From Microbacterium paraoxydans (lineage in GTDB: Bacteria; Actinomycetota; Actinomycetes; Actinomycetales; Microbacteriaceae): DNA of 64,000 bases. Below are positions 42,747-51,559 of this stretch, in pieces. The position numbers and the translations under genes were made by a program. Where the stretch lies: contig NZ_CP064873.1 of NCBI RefSeq assembly GCF_019056515.1, positions 3,038,001-3,102,000 of the forward strand. Direction: 5' to 3'. The notes under the pieces are model-generated. The model was not told the DNA's origin, did no database searches, and saw nothing but the letters and a program-made list of their open reading frames with translations. The first letter of the stretch is position 1, and every line of letters begins with the position of its first letter.

Positions 42747-43538
42747 TCAGGACGGACCGAGGATGAAGTTCCACGCGCCGGTGGCGACCGCCGCGGCGAT
42801 CGCGATCCCGGAGATCGCGGCCCCGACGGCCAGGAGGGCCCACTCGGGGGCGCCGAAGCGGGACTCGCGCGCCCAGGTGCGACGGCCGGGGGCACCGAAG
42901 CCCCGTGCCTCCATCGCGGTGGCGAGCTTCGCGCCGCGGCGGATCGACAGGACGAGCAGGGCGAAGGCCATCCCGAGGAAGCGCCGGATGCGGCCGCGGT
43001 CGGCCACGCCGCGGGCTCGACGCGCCAGTTCCAGAGCCCGCCAGTCGTCGAGGAACAGCCCCACCATGCGCAGTCCGGCGAGCGCGCCGAGCACGAATCG
43101 GGCGGGCAGGCGCAGGATCTGCCCGAGGCCGTCGGCGAGATCGGTCGGATCGACCGTGATGAAGAGCACCACCGAGGGCAGGGCGATCGCGAGCACCCGG
43201 AGCATCGTGGCGACGGCGAGCGCGAGCGACCCCTCGCTGATGCGCAGCACGAACCAGTCGACGTAGACCGTGCCGCTCGTCTCGCCGTAGAGGGCGATGG
43301 TGAGCCCTGTGAGCGGCGCCGCGAGCCAGACCGGCCACGTGCGGACCCAGAACTCGCGCCACCCGATGCCGGCGAACAGGAACAGCACCGCTTCGAGCAC
43401 CAGGGCGACCGCCGCCGACACGGGATCCAGCGTGAGGATCAAGGGCACGGCGATGAGGGCGCTCACGCCGAGCTTCGCGACCGGGTTGATCCGGGCCACG
43501 ACGCCGGCGCGGGCGCGGGTGTCGGCGAGATCCGTCAT
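42747..43538 (-). CDS. ykoC: ECF transporter transmembrane subunit (EcfT/YkoC)
   Basis: A 263-residue membrane protein with about five to six helices. Its two Ala-Arg-Gly signatures, in LARRARGVAD (about residue 175) and AMEARGFGAPG (about residue 212), are the coupling motifs that contact the ATPases in ECF transporters. Overlaps the ATPase gene by 4 nt. With the S component under a TPP riboswitch it belongs to a thiamine-precursor (HMP) importer of the YkoCDE type. Confidence 0.88.
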   Translation of the reverse strand: MTDLADTRARAGVVARINPVAKLGVSALIAVPLILTLDPVSAAVALVLEAVLFLFAGIGWREFWVRTWPVWLAAPLTGLTIALYGETSGTVYVDWFVLRISEGSLALAVATMLRVLAIALPSVVLFITVDPTDLADGLGQILRLPARFVLGALAGLRMVGLFLDDWRALELARRARGVADRGRIRRFLGMAFALLVLSIRRGAKLATAMEARGFGAPGRRTWARESRFGAPEWALLAVGAAISGIAIAAAVATGAWNFILGPS

Positions 43539-44989
43539 GCCGGCGCCCCCAGGGCGAAGCGGGTGGCGTGCAGGGCGCGCGCCACGTCGAGGTCGTGCGT
43601 GACGGTGACGATCGCGGAGCCCTCGTCCCGGAGGGTGGCGAGCATCGCGACGAGCTCGGCCCAGGTGCGGGCGTCCTGTCCGAACGTCGGCTCGTCGAGG
43701 ATCAGCACCCGGGGTCGCGTGGCGATCGCGGCCGCGACGGTGAGACGGCGCTTCTCCCCACCCGAGAGCGTATACGGGTTCGCGGCTCCCAGCGCGGACA
43801 GGCGCAGGCGGGCGAGCAGCTCGTCGACGCGGGCCTCGACCTCGTCCTCGGGGACGCCCAGCGCGCGCGGGCCGATGGCGAGCTCGTCCCGCACGGTGGT
43901 GGCGAGGAGCTGGTGCTCCGGCTCCTGGAAGACCATGCCGATCCGGGTGAGGAGGTCGCGGGACGCCCAGCGGATCGGCGCGGGATCGGCACCCTGCGCG
44001 AGCACCGGCGTCGCGGTCACGGCCCCCTCCGCGGGCGGGAGGAGGCCCGCGAGGGTCAGGCCCAGCGTGGACTTGCCCGCGCCGTTCGGCCCGGTGATCG
44101 CGAGGGCCTCACCCGCCCGCACGTCGAGGTCGATGCCGCGGGCCACCGGACGCCCCTTCACCCGCGCTACGGCGAGTGCACGGGCCGACAGCAGCACCTC
44201 GCCGGGCACCACCCGCGGTGCCGGGGGCTCGACGGGAGGATGGCCGGGCACCCAGACGCCGTCCGCGGCCAGGCGCTCTCCCTGCGCACCGAGCACCGCG
44301 GCGGGAGGGCCGTCCGCGACCACCCCGCCGGCACCGAGCACGATGACCCGGGTGAGGAGCGGCAACCACACCTCGAGTCGATGCTCCACGACCACGAGGG
44401 TGGCGGGGTGCGCGGCGAGCATCCGCTCCACCGCCTCCCTGACCTCGCGCACCCCGTCCGGATCGAGGTTCGCCGTCGGCTCGTCGAGGAGGACGAGGCC
44501 GGGGCGCATCGCGAGCATGCCGGCGAGGGCGAGACGTTGCTTCTGGCCACCCGAGAGCGCCTTGGTCGGATGATCGAGCGGCACGTCGAGGCCGACGGCA
44601 GCGAGCGCCGCCTCGACACGCGGCCAGATCTCCGCACGCGGCACGCCGAGGTTCTCGCACCCGAACGCGACGTCGTCGCCTGCGCGGGCGAGGATCACCT
44701 GGGAATCGGGGTCCTGGAGGACGAGTCCGGCGCGCCCGCGAGTCGCCACCGCCGGAGCGTCGTCGACGAGGAGCTCCCCCGCGCTCTCACCCTCCTCCTC
44801 GCCGCCGAGCACGCCCGCGAGGCCGTGCAGCAGGGTCGACTTGCCCGCCCCGGACGCGCCGAGCACGAAAACCCGCTCGCCGGGCTCGATGCGGAACGAG
44901 ACGTCGCGCAGCGCCCATGCCCGGCGGCTCGCATGCCGCCAGCCCCAGCCGCGCGCCTCGACGACCGCGGGAGCGACCTGCGCCGCCAT
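43535..44989 (-). CDS. ykoD: ECF transporter fused double ATPase (YkoD)
   Basis: A 484-residue protein with two ABC domains. The first has Walker A GASGAGKST (residues about 40-48), LSGGQKQRLALAGML and LVLLDEPTANLD. The second has GPNGAGKST, LSGGEKRRLTVAAAIA and VLILDEPTFGQD. The fused arrangement is typical of the YkoEDC class. ATG 44989 shares a base with the S-component stop, so the genes are coupled. Confidence 0.92.
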   Translation of the reverse strand: MAAQVAPAVVEARGWGWRHASRRAWALRDVSFRIEPGERVFVLGASGAGKSTLLHGLAGVLGGEEEGESAGELLVDDAPAVATRGRAGLVLQDPDSQVILARAGDDVAFGCENLGVPRAEIWPRVEAALAAVGLDVPLDHPTKALSGGQKQRLALAGMLAMRPGLVLLDEPTANLDPDGVREVREAVERMLAAHPATLVVVEHRLEVWLPLLTRVIVLGAGGVVADGPPAAVLGAQGERLAADGVWVPGHPPVEPPAPRVVPGEVLLSARALAVARVKGRPVARGIDLDVRAGEALAITGPNGAGKSTLGLTLAGLLPPAEGAVTATPVLAQGADPAPIRWASRDLLTRIGMVFQEPEHQLLATTVRDELAIGPRALGVPEDEVEARVDELLARLRLSALGAANPYTLSGGEKRRLTVAAAIATRPRVLILDEPTFGQDARTWAELVAMLATLRDEGSAIVTVTHDLDVARALHATRFALGAPA

Positions 44990-45630
44990 CAGACGCGCAC
45001 GCGCGCCTCGCGCCCGGAGCCGAAGCGGTCCAGCGCCCCCGTCGCCGCGATGCCGCGGGCGAGCACCCACGACAGGGCACCGGCGATGACGGCGCCGGAG
45101 ATCACCGTGCTCACGAGATAGATCACGGTGAACGCGGGACCGGAGCCGGCGTACCAGAGGATGAGGTTGTTGATGCCTCCCGCGAGCGCAGCGCCGGCAC
45201 CGGCGAGGATCGCGACGGGCAGCGACCAGCGACGGTAGAAGAACAGCAGGAAGACGAGCTCGGCGCCGAGACCCTGCACGAGGCCCGCCTCGAGCGTGAG
45301 GAAGCCACCCCACTGGTTGCCGATGAGCGCCGAGACGACGGCGGCCAGCAGTTCGACGTAGATCGCCGCACCGGCCTTGCGGATGATGAGGCCGCCGAGC
45401 ACTCCGGCGAACAGCCACGGTCCGTCCAGGAGCCCCTGGAGCCCGGGGAGCAGCGGCTCGAGCAGGGCCTTGGGGCCGAGGTACCCGACGTTCCAGGCCA
45501 GGAAGATCAGGCCGGCGGCGACGCCGAGCACGCTGGCGACGACGATGTCGACGATGCGCCACCGCAGGTAGCTGCGCGCCGGAGCGCCGGTCGTCTTCGT
45601 GGACGAGGATGCGGACGTGGACGTACTCAT
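44989..45630 (-). CDS. ykoE: Thiamine/HMP ECF transporter substrate-binding subunit (YkoE)
   Basis: A 213-residue membrane protein with about six helices and a Ser/Thr-rich N-terminus. WRIVDIVVASVLGVAAGLIF (about residues 23-42) and the glutamate-containing LTLEAGLVQGLGAELVF (about residues 106-122) are characteristic of YkoE, the hydroxymethylpyrimidine-specific S component. ATG 45630 has GGAGGAG; ATG 45654 is within the riboswitch and not used. Control by the TPP riboswitch upstream is strong evidence for thiamine-related uptake. Confidence 0.93.
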   Translation of the reverse strand: MSTSTSASSSTKTTGAPARSYLRWRIVDIVVASVLGVAAGLIFLAWNVGYLGPKALLEPLLPGLQGLLDGPWLFAGVLGGLIIRKAGAAIYVELLAAVVSALIGNQWGGFLTLEAGLVQGLGAELVFLLFFYRRWSLPVAILAGAGAALAGGINNLILWYAGSGPAFTVIYLVSTVISGAVIAGALSWVLARGIAATGALDRFGSGREARVRV

Positions 45631-45639
45631 GTGAACTCC

Positions 45640-45724
45640 TCCCTGCGCTGGCATGACCCAGATCAGGTTCGACGGTCGAAGCGCGATTCGCTCCCTCTCA
45701 GCCCGGCTCGCCGGACTCCCGTGG
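45640..45724 (-). promoter_or_regulatory. TPP riboswitch (THI element)
   Basis: Minus-strand RNA contains all conserved blocks: ACGGGAG near 45715-45722, GGGCTGAGAGGGA (about 45690-45702), and the 3' half CTGATCTGGGTCATGCCAGC with CGCAGGGA (about 45640-45666). The last bases abut the GGAGGAG ribosome site of ykoE, so ligand binding would hide it and block translation, the usual mechanism in high-GC bacteria. Confidence 0.95.
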
Positions 45725-45809
45725 TTGTGCTGTCGATCCTAGCGTCTTCCGCCCGCGCGTCCCGAGCCGCGCACGGCGGATTCCTGGCGGCATTCGGTAC
45801 CGTAAGCGA

Positions 45810-47300
45810 GTGACCGCTTCCGATCCCCCTGAAGAGGCGTCCGGCGGCGTCGGCGTCGACGCGCGGCCCGAGGACTCCGCCCCCGCGTCCTCGCAGACCG
45901 TCGACACGCTGCCTGCGACCACGACGGAGACCGTCGCGTGGGCCGATGCCTCGACACCGGCGACCGCGCTGACCTGGGTCGACACGGACGTGGTCGAGTC
46001 CGGGTCGTCGACGCCGGAGTTCGACGCCACCCCGGAAGCCGAGGCCGCCCCCGGCCTGCTGCGCGACGCGACGCTGCGTCCGGCGATCGCCGGCCCCGGC
46101 CTGCTCGTCCCGCTCGGGGTCCTCGCCGGGCTCGTCGCATCCTACGCCGGAAGCACGCTGCTCTGGCCGTTGCACGAGGTCGCGCCCACCGTCCAGGCCG
46201 TGGAGGTCACCCCGGTGGCCGCCCCCACCGCCGCGCTCGCCTGGCCGGAGGTGGGCGACGGCGCCGTGGGCATCGCCGGGATGACCACGGCCGCGTCCAC
46301 GACCGCCCCGGTCAGCATCGCGAGCATCACCAAGGTCGTCAGCACGCTCATGGTGCTCGACCGCCTGCCCCTCGCCCCCGGGGAGCAGGGCCCCGAGTTC
46401 TCCTTCACCTACGCCGACAGCATCCGGTACTGGGACTACCGGATCTCGAATCAGTCCGCGCTGGATGTCCCCGTGGGCGGGGTGCTGACCGAGTACCAGC
46501 TCCTGCAGGGCACCCTGCTCGGTTCGGCCAACAACTACATCGATCGGCTCGCCGCGGAGATCTGGGGCTCCGATCGGGAGTTCGCGGCCGCCGCCGAGGT
46601 CTGGCTCGGCGAGCGCGGGCTCTCCGGGATCACCGTGGTCACGCCGTCCGGATTCGACGCGCGCAACGTCGCCACCCCGGAGGCGCTCGTGGCTCTCGGC
46701 GAGCTCGCGATGCAGAATCCCGTGTTCGCGGAGATCGTGGGCACCCGGTCGGTCGAGCTGCCGGGGGCCGGCACGGTGGAGAACACGAACGGCATGCTCG
46801 CGGACCCGGGGGTCGTCGGCATCAAGACCGGCACACTCGTCGGCTGGAACCTGCTGACGGCGAAGGACGTCTCCGTGGGGGACTCGACGGTCCGCCTCTA
46901 CGCCGCGGCGCTGAACCAGGAGGACGACGAGGCGCGTCTCGCCCTCACCCGAGCCCTCTTCGCGCAAACCGAGGCGGCGCTGCAGGCGCAGGGCCCCGCC
47001 GTTCCCGCCGGGACGGTGGTCGGACGCGTCCGCACCGCCTGGGGCGAGGAGGTCGACGTCGTGACCGGTGAGGACGCGGATGTGGTGCTGTGGAACGGGG
47101 CGAGCGCGACCGCGACGGCTGTGTTCGATCTCGGCGAGCAGCGCGAGGCGGACGGCGACGTCGGCACCCTCACCACGGCCGGCCCCATCGACACCACCGA
47201 GACCGCACTCGTCCTCGCCGAAGACGTGGACGGCCCGAGCCCGTGGTGGCGCCTCACCCATCCCCTCGAGCTGTTCGGCATCGACGCGGACCGCTCCTGA
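45810..47300 (+). CDS. D-alanyl-D-alanine carboxypeptidase (S11 family)
   Basis: A 496-residue penicillin-binding protein. An acidic/Thr-rich cytoplasmic stretch (1-95) precedes one membrane helix (about 97-119). The catalytic domain has SITK (Ser172, Lys175), SAN (239-241) and KTG (339-341), the three motifs of serine D,D-carboxypeptidases. The long N-terminal cytoplasmic part is unusual for DacA but common in actinobacteria. It trims the peptidoglycan pentapeptide outside the membrane. GTG 45810. A strong terminator follows (47305-47338). Confidence 0.9.
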   Translation: MTASDPPEEASGGVGVDARPEDSAPASSQTVDTLPATTTETVAWADASTPATALTWVDTDVVESGSSTPEFDATPEAEAAPGLLRDATLRPAIAGPGLLVPLGVLAGLVASYAGSTLLWPLHEVAPTVQAVEVTPVAAPTAALAWPEVGDGAVGIAGMTTAASTTAPVSIASITKVVSTLMVLDRLPLAPGEQGPEFSFTYADSIRYWDYRISNQSALDVPVGGVLTEYQLLQGTLLGSANNYIDRLAAEIWGSDREFAAAAEVWLGERGLSGITVVTPSGFDARNVATPEALVALGELAMQNPVFAEIVGTRSVELPGAGTVENTNGMLADPGVVGIKTGTLVGWNLLTAKDVSVGDSTVRLYAAALNQEDDEARLALTRALFAQTEAALQAQGPAVPAGTVVGRVRTAWGEEVDVVTGEDADVVLWNGASATATAVFDLGEQREADGDVGTLTTAGPIDTTETALVLAEDVDGPSPWWRLTHPLELFGIDADRS

Positions 47301-47304
47301 CGAC

Positions 47305-47338
47305 TGACGCCCCGCTCCGAGTCCGGAGCGGGGCGTCA
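47305..47338. terminator. Bidirectional 15-bp hairpin terminator
   Basis: Perfect arms 47305-47319 and 47324-47338, loop AGTC, between the convergent carboxypeptidase and ABC exporter stop codons. Confidence 0.88.
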
Positions 47339-47350
47339 GGGCGATGACGA

Positions 47351-49627
47351 TCAGGGACGAGGCGACGCGCCGTCCGCCCCGTCGTCGAGGAGCGCCTGCG
47401 CGGCGGCCGCCTCCGCCCCGGGAAGCTGGGCACCGACGGCGGCACCCGCCACGGCATCGGCCGCCTGCTCCTCCGCGCGGGCCTCGGCGTCGGCCTCTCC
47501 CGTCACCACGACCGGAGACGACCCGGTCAGGGCCGCTTCCGCGTCGAGGTCCGTCGCCGCCTGCTCGAACTGCGACTGGTACAGCCGCCAGTACGCGCCC
47601 TGCGCGGCGATGAGCTCGTCGTGGGTGCCCTTCTCGACGATGTCGCCATGCTCCATCACGAGGATGAGGTCCGCGTCGCGGATGGTCGACAGCCGGTGCG
47701 CGATGACGAACGAGGTGCGCCCCTGCCGGAGAGCGGCCATGGCGTTCTGCAGCAGCAGCTCGGTGCGGGTGTCGACCGCCGAGGTGGCCTCGTCCAGGAT
47801 GAGGATCGACGGCTGCGCCACGAACGCCCGGGCGATCGTGGTGAGCTGCCGCTCACCGGCCGAGACATTCGACGCGTCCTCGTCGAGCACGGTGTCGTAC
47901 CCATCCGGAAGCGCGTGCACGAAGCGGTCGACGTAGGTCGCCCGCGCGGCGGCCAGCACCTCCTCGTCCGTCGCGGTCGAGCGTCCGTAGCGGATGTTCT
48001 CGCGGATGCTCCCGGCGAACAGCCAGGGGTCCTGGAGCACCATGCCGGTGCGGGACCGGAGGTCGTCACGCGTGATGGTCGAGATGTCCTGACCGTCCAG
48101 CGTGATCCGACCGCCGCTGAGCTCGTAGAACCGCATGATGAGGTTCACGAGCGTCGTCTTGCCGGCGCCCGTGGGCCCGACGATCGCGACGGTCTGCCCC
48201 GGCTCCACCCGGAACGACAGATCGGTGATGAGCGGACGCTCCGGCGAGTAGGAGAAGGAGACGTTCTCGAACTCGATCACGCCCTCCCCTTCGCGGAGAG
48301 CAGGGGCGTCAGGGCCGTCGGCGTCCTGCTCATCGGCGTCGAGCAGGTCGAACACCCGCTCCGCCGAGGCGGTGCCGGACTGCACGACCGCGGCCATGCC
48401 GCCCAGCTCGGACAGCGGCTGCGTGAACTGCTGCGAGTACTGGATGAACGCCTGCACGTCGCCGAGCCGGAGCTGCCCGCTCGCGACCATGAGCCCGCCG
48501 AGCACCGCGATGCCGACGTAGGTGAGGCTGCCGACGAAGGTCATCGCGGGCATGATGATGCCCGAGAGGAACTGCGCCTTGAAGCTCGCCTGGAAGAGCT
48601 CCTCGTTCTCGGCCTTGAACTTGTCCAGCGCGTCCTGCTCGCGGCCGAACACCTTGACCAGCGCGTGGCCGGAGAAGGCCTCCTCGACCCGGGCGTTGAG
48701 CCGGCCGACCTTGCGCCACTGCGTGCCGAAGGCCTTCTGCGACCGCGGTCCGATGACGCCGAAGATCACGCCCATGAGCGGAAGCGCCACGAGGGCGACG
48801 AGGGCGAGCTGCCACGAGATCGAGAACATCATCACGAGCACGCCGATCACCGTCAGCACGGCGGTCAGTGCTCCCGACAGCGACTGCTGCATGGTCTGGG
48901 TGATGTTGTCGATGTCGTTCGTCACCCGCGAGATCAGCTCGCCGCGCTGCACCTTGTCGAAGTACGCCAGCGGGAGCCGGTTGATCTTCGCCTCGACGGC
49001 CTCGCGCAGCCGCCACATGGTGCGCACCATGATGACGTTGATGACGTATCCCTGCAGCCAGCTGAGGAACGCGGCCACGACGTAGATCGCGAGAACCGCG
49101 GCGATCACCCAGCGCAGCGCGTCGAAGTCGATGCCGTCGCCGACCCGGAAGTCGCCGAGCGCGCCCACCTGGTTGGCGAAGTCGTTCTGCCCGGCGTCCC
49201 GCAGCGCGTCGACGACGACGTCCTGCGGGGTCCCGGCCGGGAAGCCGGGGAAGTCGCCGGTGGGCTGACCGAGCTGGATCGAGATGAAGCCGCGATAGAC
49301 GATGTTCGTCGCCTCGGCGAGCACCTTCGGGGCGGCGACGGTCAGCACGACCCCGATCGCACCGAGGATCGACACGAAGACGAACCACACCGCGGAGGGC
49401 TTGAGCAGCCCGATCATCCGCGCGAAGCTCGGGCCGAAGTTGTCGGCCTTGCCCGGCGCGACGCTGTCCCAGTCGCCGGAGTTCTGCCGCGCCTGCTCGG
49501 CGAGCTCCGCCTCGTACTGCTCCTCGGCGGTGAGCTCCCGCTCGACCGTGGGCGCGGCGGCCGCGCCCCGTCCGCGACGGCGCCGACCCTGGGTCCCTGA
49601 GCTTGTCGAAGGGTCCTGCTCGCTCAT
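47351..49627 (-). CDS. ABC exporter subunit (type IV, membrane + ATPase), partner with canonical Walker B
   Basis: A 758-residue half-transporter. A hydrophilic, acidic N-terminal extension of about 75 residues precedes six membrane helices, then the ATPase domain with GPTGAGKTT, NVSAGERQLTTIARAF and ILILDEATSAVD. A long Ala/Glu-rich tail (about residues 685-758) follows. The loop after helix 1 carries an extended insert (PTGDFPGFPAGTPQD). It overlaps the preceding exporter gene by 4 nt and forms a heterodimer with it. Codons 5-12 (DPSTSSGTQ) are encoded by a dispersed 23-bp repeat. Confidence 0.92.
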   Translation of the reverse strand: MSEQDPSTSSGTQGRRRRGRGAAAAPTVERELTAEEQYEAELAEQARQNSGDWDSVAPGKADNFGPSFARMIGLLKPSAVWFVFVSILGAIGVVLTVAAPKVLAEATNIVYRGFISIQLGQPTGDFPGFPAGTPQDVVVDALRDAGQNDFANQVGALGDFRVGDGIDFDALRWVIAAVLAIYVVAAFLSWLQGYVINVIMVRTMWRLREAVEAKINRLPLAYFDKVQRGELISRVTNDIDNITQTMQQSLSGALTAVLTVIGVLVMMFSISWQLALVALVALPLMGVIFGVIGPRSQKAFGTQWRKVGRLNARVEEAFSGHALVKVFGREQDALDKFKAENEELFQASFKAQFLSGIIMPAMTFVGSLTYVGIAVLGGLMVASGQLRLGDVQAFIQYSQQFTQPLSELGGMAAVVQSGTASAERVFDLLDADEQDADGPDAPALREGEGVIEFENVSFSYSPERPLITDLSFRVEPGQTVAIVGPTGAGKTTLVNLIMRFYELSGGRITLDGQDISTITRDDLRSRTGMVLQDPWLFAGSIRENIRYGRSTATDEEVLAAARATYVDRFVHALPDGYDTVLDEDASNVSAGERQLTTIARAFVAQPSILILDEATSAVDTRTELLLQNAMAALRQGRTSFVIAHRLSTIRDADLILVMEHGDIVEKGTHDELIAAQGAYWRLYQSQFEQAATDLDAEAALTGSSPVVVTGEADAEARAEEQAADAVAGAAVGAQLPGAEAAAAQALLDDGADGASPRP
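49591..49613. repeat. 23-bp dispersed repeat inside the exporter N-terminus
   Basis: An inverted copy of CCCTTCGACARGCTCAGGGA plus CCC (here with A for G at one place), at codons 5-12 of the 758-residue ABC exporter. It is translated as STSSGTQ in this orientation. Confidence 0.8.
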
Positions 49628-51351
49628 GCGTCCACCCCCAGCTGCGACTCGACGATCTCGCGATAGGTCTCGCTGGTCTCCAGCAGCTCCTCATGGGTTC
49701 CGACGCCGACCATGGTGCCGCCCTCGAGGACCACGATGCGGTCCGCGTCGGTGATCGTGGAGACGCGCTGCGCGACCACGATCTTCGTCACGTGCGGGAG
49801 CTCGCGCCAGAGCGCCTGCCGCAGCCGGGCATCCGTCGTGAGGTCGAGCGCGGAGAAGGAGTCGTCGAACACGAGCACCTGCGGCCGGTGCACGATGGCC
49901 CGCGCGATCGCCAGGCGCTGGCGCTGACCGCCGGACACGTTCGTGCCGCCCTGGGCGATGCGGGAGTCGAGGCCGTCCGGCATCTCCTCCACGAAGTCGC
50001 GCCCCTGGGCGATCTCCAGCGCGTGCCAGAGCTCCTCGTCGGTGGCGTCCTCGCGGCCGTAGCGCAGGTTGGACGCGACGGTGCCGGTGAAGAGGAAGGG
50101 ACGCTGCGGCACCAGGCCGATGCTGTCCCACAGCGCCTCGACGTCGGCCTCGCGGACGTCTACGCCGCCGACGTGCACGGACCCGCCGGACACGTCGAAC
50201 AGGCGCGGGATGAGCGAGACGAGCGTGGTCTTGCCCGACCCGGTGGAGCCGACGATCGCGACGGTCTCGCCCGGCTCCGCGGCGAAGCTGATGCCGGTGA
50301 GGACGGGGGCGTCGGCGCCGGGGTACGTGAACTCCACGTCGTCGAACGCGACGGCACCCGGGGTCGGGAAGACGGTGACGCCGTCCACCGGGCGGGTCAT
50401 CGTGGACTCCGTGTTCAGCACCTCGCCGATGCGCTCGGCGGAAACCGCGGCGCGCGGGATCATCATCGCCATGAAGCTCGCCATGATGACGCCGCCCATG
50501 ATCTGGCCGATGTACTGCATGAAGGCGAACAGGGTGCCCACCTGCACGGTGCCGTTGTTGACCTCGATGCCGCCGAACCAGATGACGGCGACGACCGTCA
50601 CGTTGAGGATGAGCATGAAGAGCGGGAACAGCAGCACGAACAGCGAGCCGACCTTGCGGCCGACGACCATGATGTCGGTGTTCGCGCCGCGGAAGCGCTC
50701 CTCCTCGATGCGCTCCCGGACGAAGGCCCGCACCACGCGGACGCCGGTGAGCTGCTCGCGCATGATGCGGTTCACGTTGTCGAGCTTGCCCTGGTAGCTG
50801 CGGAAGAGCGGGACCATCCGGCCGATGACGAGCGCCGCGAGGACGAGGAGCACGGGGACGGCGACGGCGATCAGCCAGCTCAGCTCGGCGCTGGTCCGCA
50901 CGGCGAAGATGATGCCGCCGATCGCGAGCAGCGGGGCGGTGACGAGCATGGTCGCGCCCATCATCGCCAGCATCTGCACCTGCTGCACGTCGTTCGTGTT
51001 GCGGGTGATGAGGGATCCGGCACCGAACTGCGAGACCTCGCGCTCGGAGAAGCCGCTCACCTTGCCGAACACGTCGGCGCGGATGTCACGGCCGGCGCCC
51101 ATCGCGGCGCGGGCGGCGAAGAAGGTCGCGATGACCGAGGCCACGATCTGGCCGAATGACACGGCCAGCATGAACAGGCCGGTGCGCCAGATGTACGCGG
51201 TGTCGCCCTGCGCGACGCCCTTGTCGATGATGTCGGCGTTGAGGTACGGCAGGTAGAGGGTGGCGGCCGCGCTGGCGAACTGGAAGACCAGCACGGCGAC
51301 GAGGAGCCACTTGTAGCGTGACAGATATCGGAGGAGGAGTTTTCCCAGCAC
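49624..51351 (-). CDS. ABC exporter subunit with degenerate ATP site
   Basis: A 575-residue half-transporter. Six membrane helices (about 1-310) with LPYLNADIIDKGV after helix 1 are followed by an ATPase with Walker A GSTGSGKTT and NVSGGQRQRLAIARAI. Walker B reads VLVFDDSFSALD, where Asp replaces the catalytic Glu; the partner keeps Glu. Such asymmetry is standard for heterodimeric multidrug exporters. GTG 51351 is the start, preceded by a weak GAGAAAG. The 110 bp before it contain a candidate leader ORF (see the entry at 51352). Confidence 0.93.
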   Translation of the reverse strand: MLGKLLLRYLSRYKWLLVAVLVFQFASAAATLYLPYLNADIIDKGVAQGDTAYIWRTGLFMLAVSFGQIVASVIATFFAARAAMGAGRDIRADVFGKVSGFSEREVSQFGAGSLITRNTNDVQQVQMLAMMGATMLVTAPLLAIGGIIFAVRTSAELSWLIAVAVPVLLVLAALVIGRMVPLFRSYQGKLDNVNRIMREQLTGVRVVRAFVRERIEEERFRGANTDIMVVGRKVGSLFVLLFPLFMLILNVTVVAVIWFGGIEVNNGTVQVGTLFAFMQYIGQIMGGVIMASFMAMMIPRAAVSAERIGEVLNTESTMTRPVDGVTVFPTPGAVAFDDVEFTYPGADAPVLTGISFAAEPGETVAIVGSTGSGKTTLVSLIPRLFDVSGGSVHVGGVDVREADVEALWDSIGLVPQRPFLFTGTVASNLRYGREDATDEELWHALEIAQGRDFVEEMPDGLDSRIAQGGTNVSGGQRQRLAIARAIVHRPQVLVFDDSFSALDLTTDARLRQALWRELPHVTKIVVAQRVSTITDADRIVVLEGGTMVGVGTHEELLETSETYREIVESQLGVDA

Positions 51352-51463
51352 AGGCGTACTTTCTCGGAAGGAGGAGGCGGCGGGTCTCCCGGCAGACGGA
51401 TGCCGACCGACGACCGGCCATAGGACAGGGTGCCACGAAGCGGCGACATTCGGATCCCCCTCC
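51352..51463 (-). other. Candidate leader ORF with a proline run ahead of the ABC exporter
   Basis: On the minus strand GGAGG (51463-51459) is 9 nt before an ATG at 51449. The frame reads MSPLRGTLSYGRSSVGIRLP then GDPPPPPSEK; the five Pro codons lie at 51383-51369, 17 nt before the exporter GTG. The frame is different from the exporter's and continues past its start without stopping until 51057. The segment CCTCCTCCTT in the same RNA could pair with the leader's GGAGG. A ribosome-stalling or coupling role is inference. Confidence 0.45.
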
Positions 51464-51559
51464 GGGAGGACCTTCGCTCACAGCGAACCGGTGCCGTGTC
51501 ACCCACGTCTTTCTGCACGCAGGCGATCAATGGCCGCCCCTAAAGAACTGAGGCGCGCG

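Noticed and set aside
51057-51449. Full-length protein encoded by the leader frame
   Set aside because: The frame overlaps the exporter out of phase for about 300 nt and loses codon bias there; only the first 30 or so codons are of interest.
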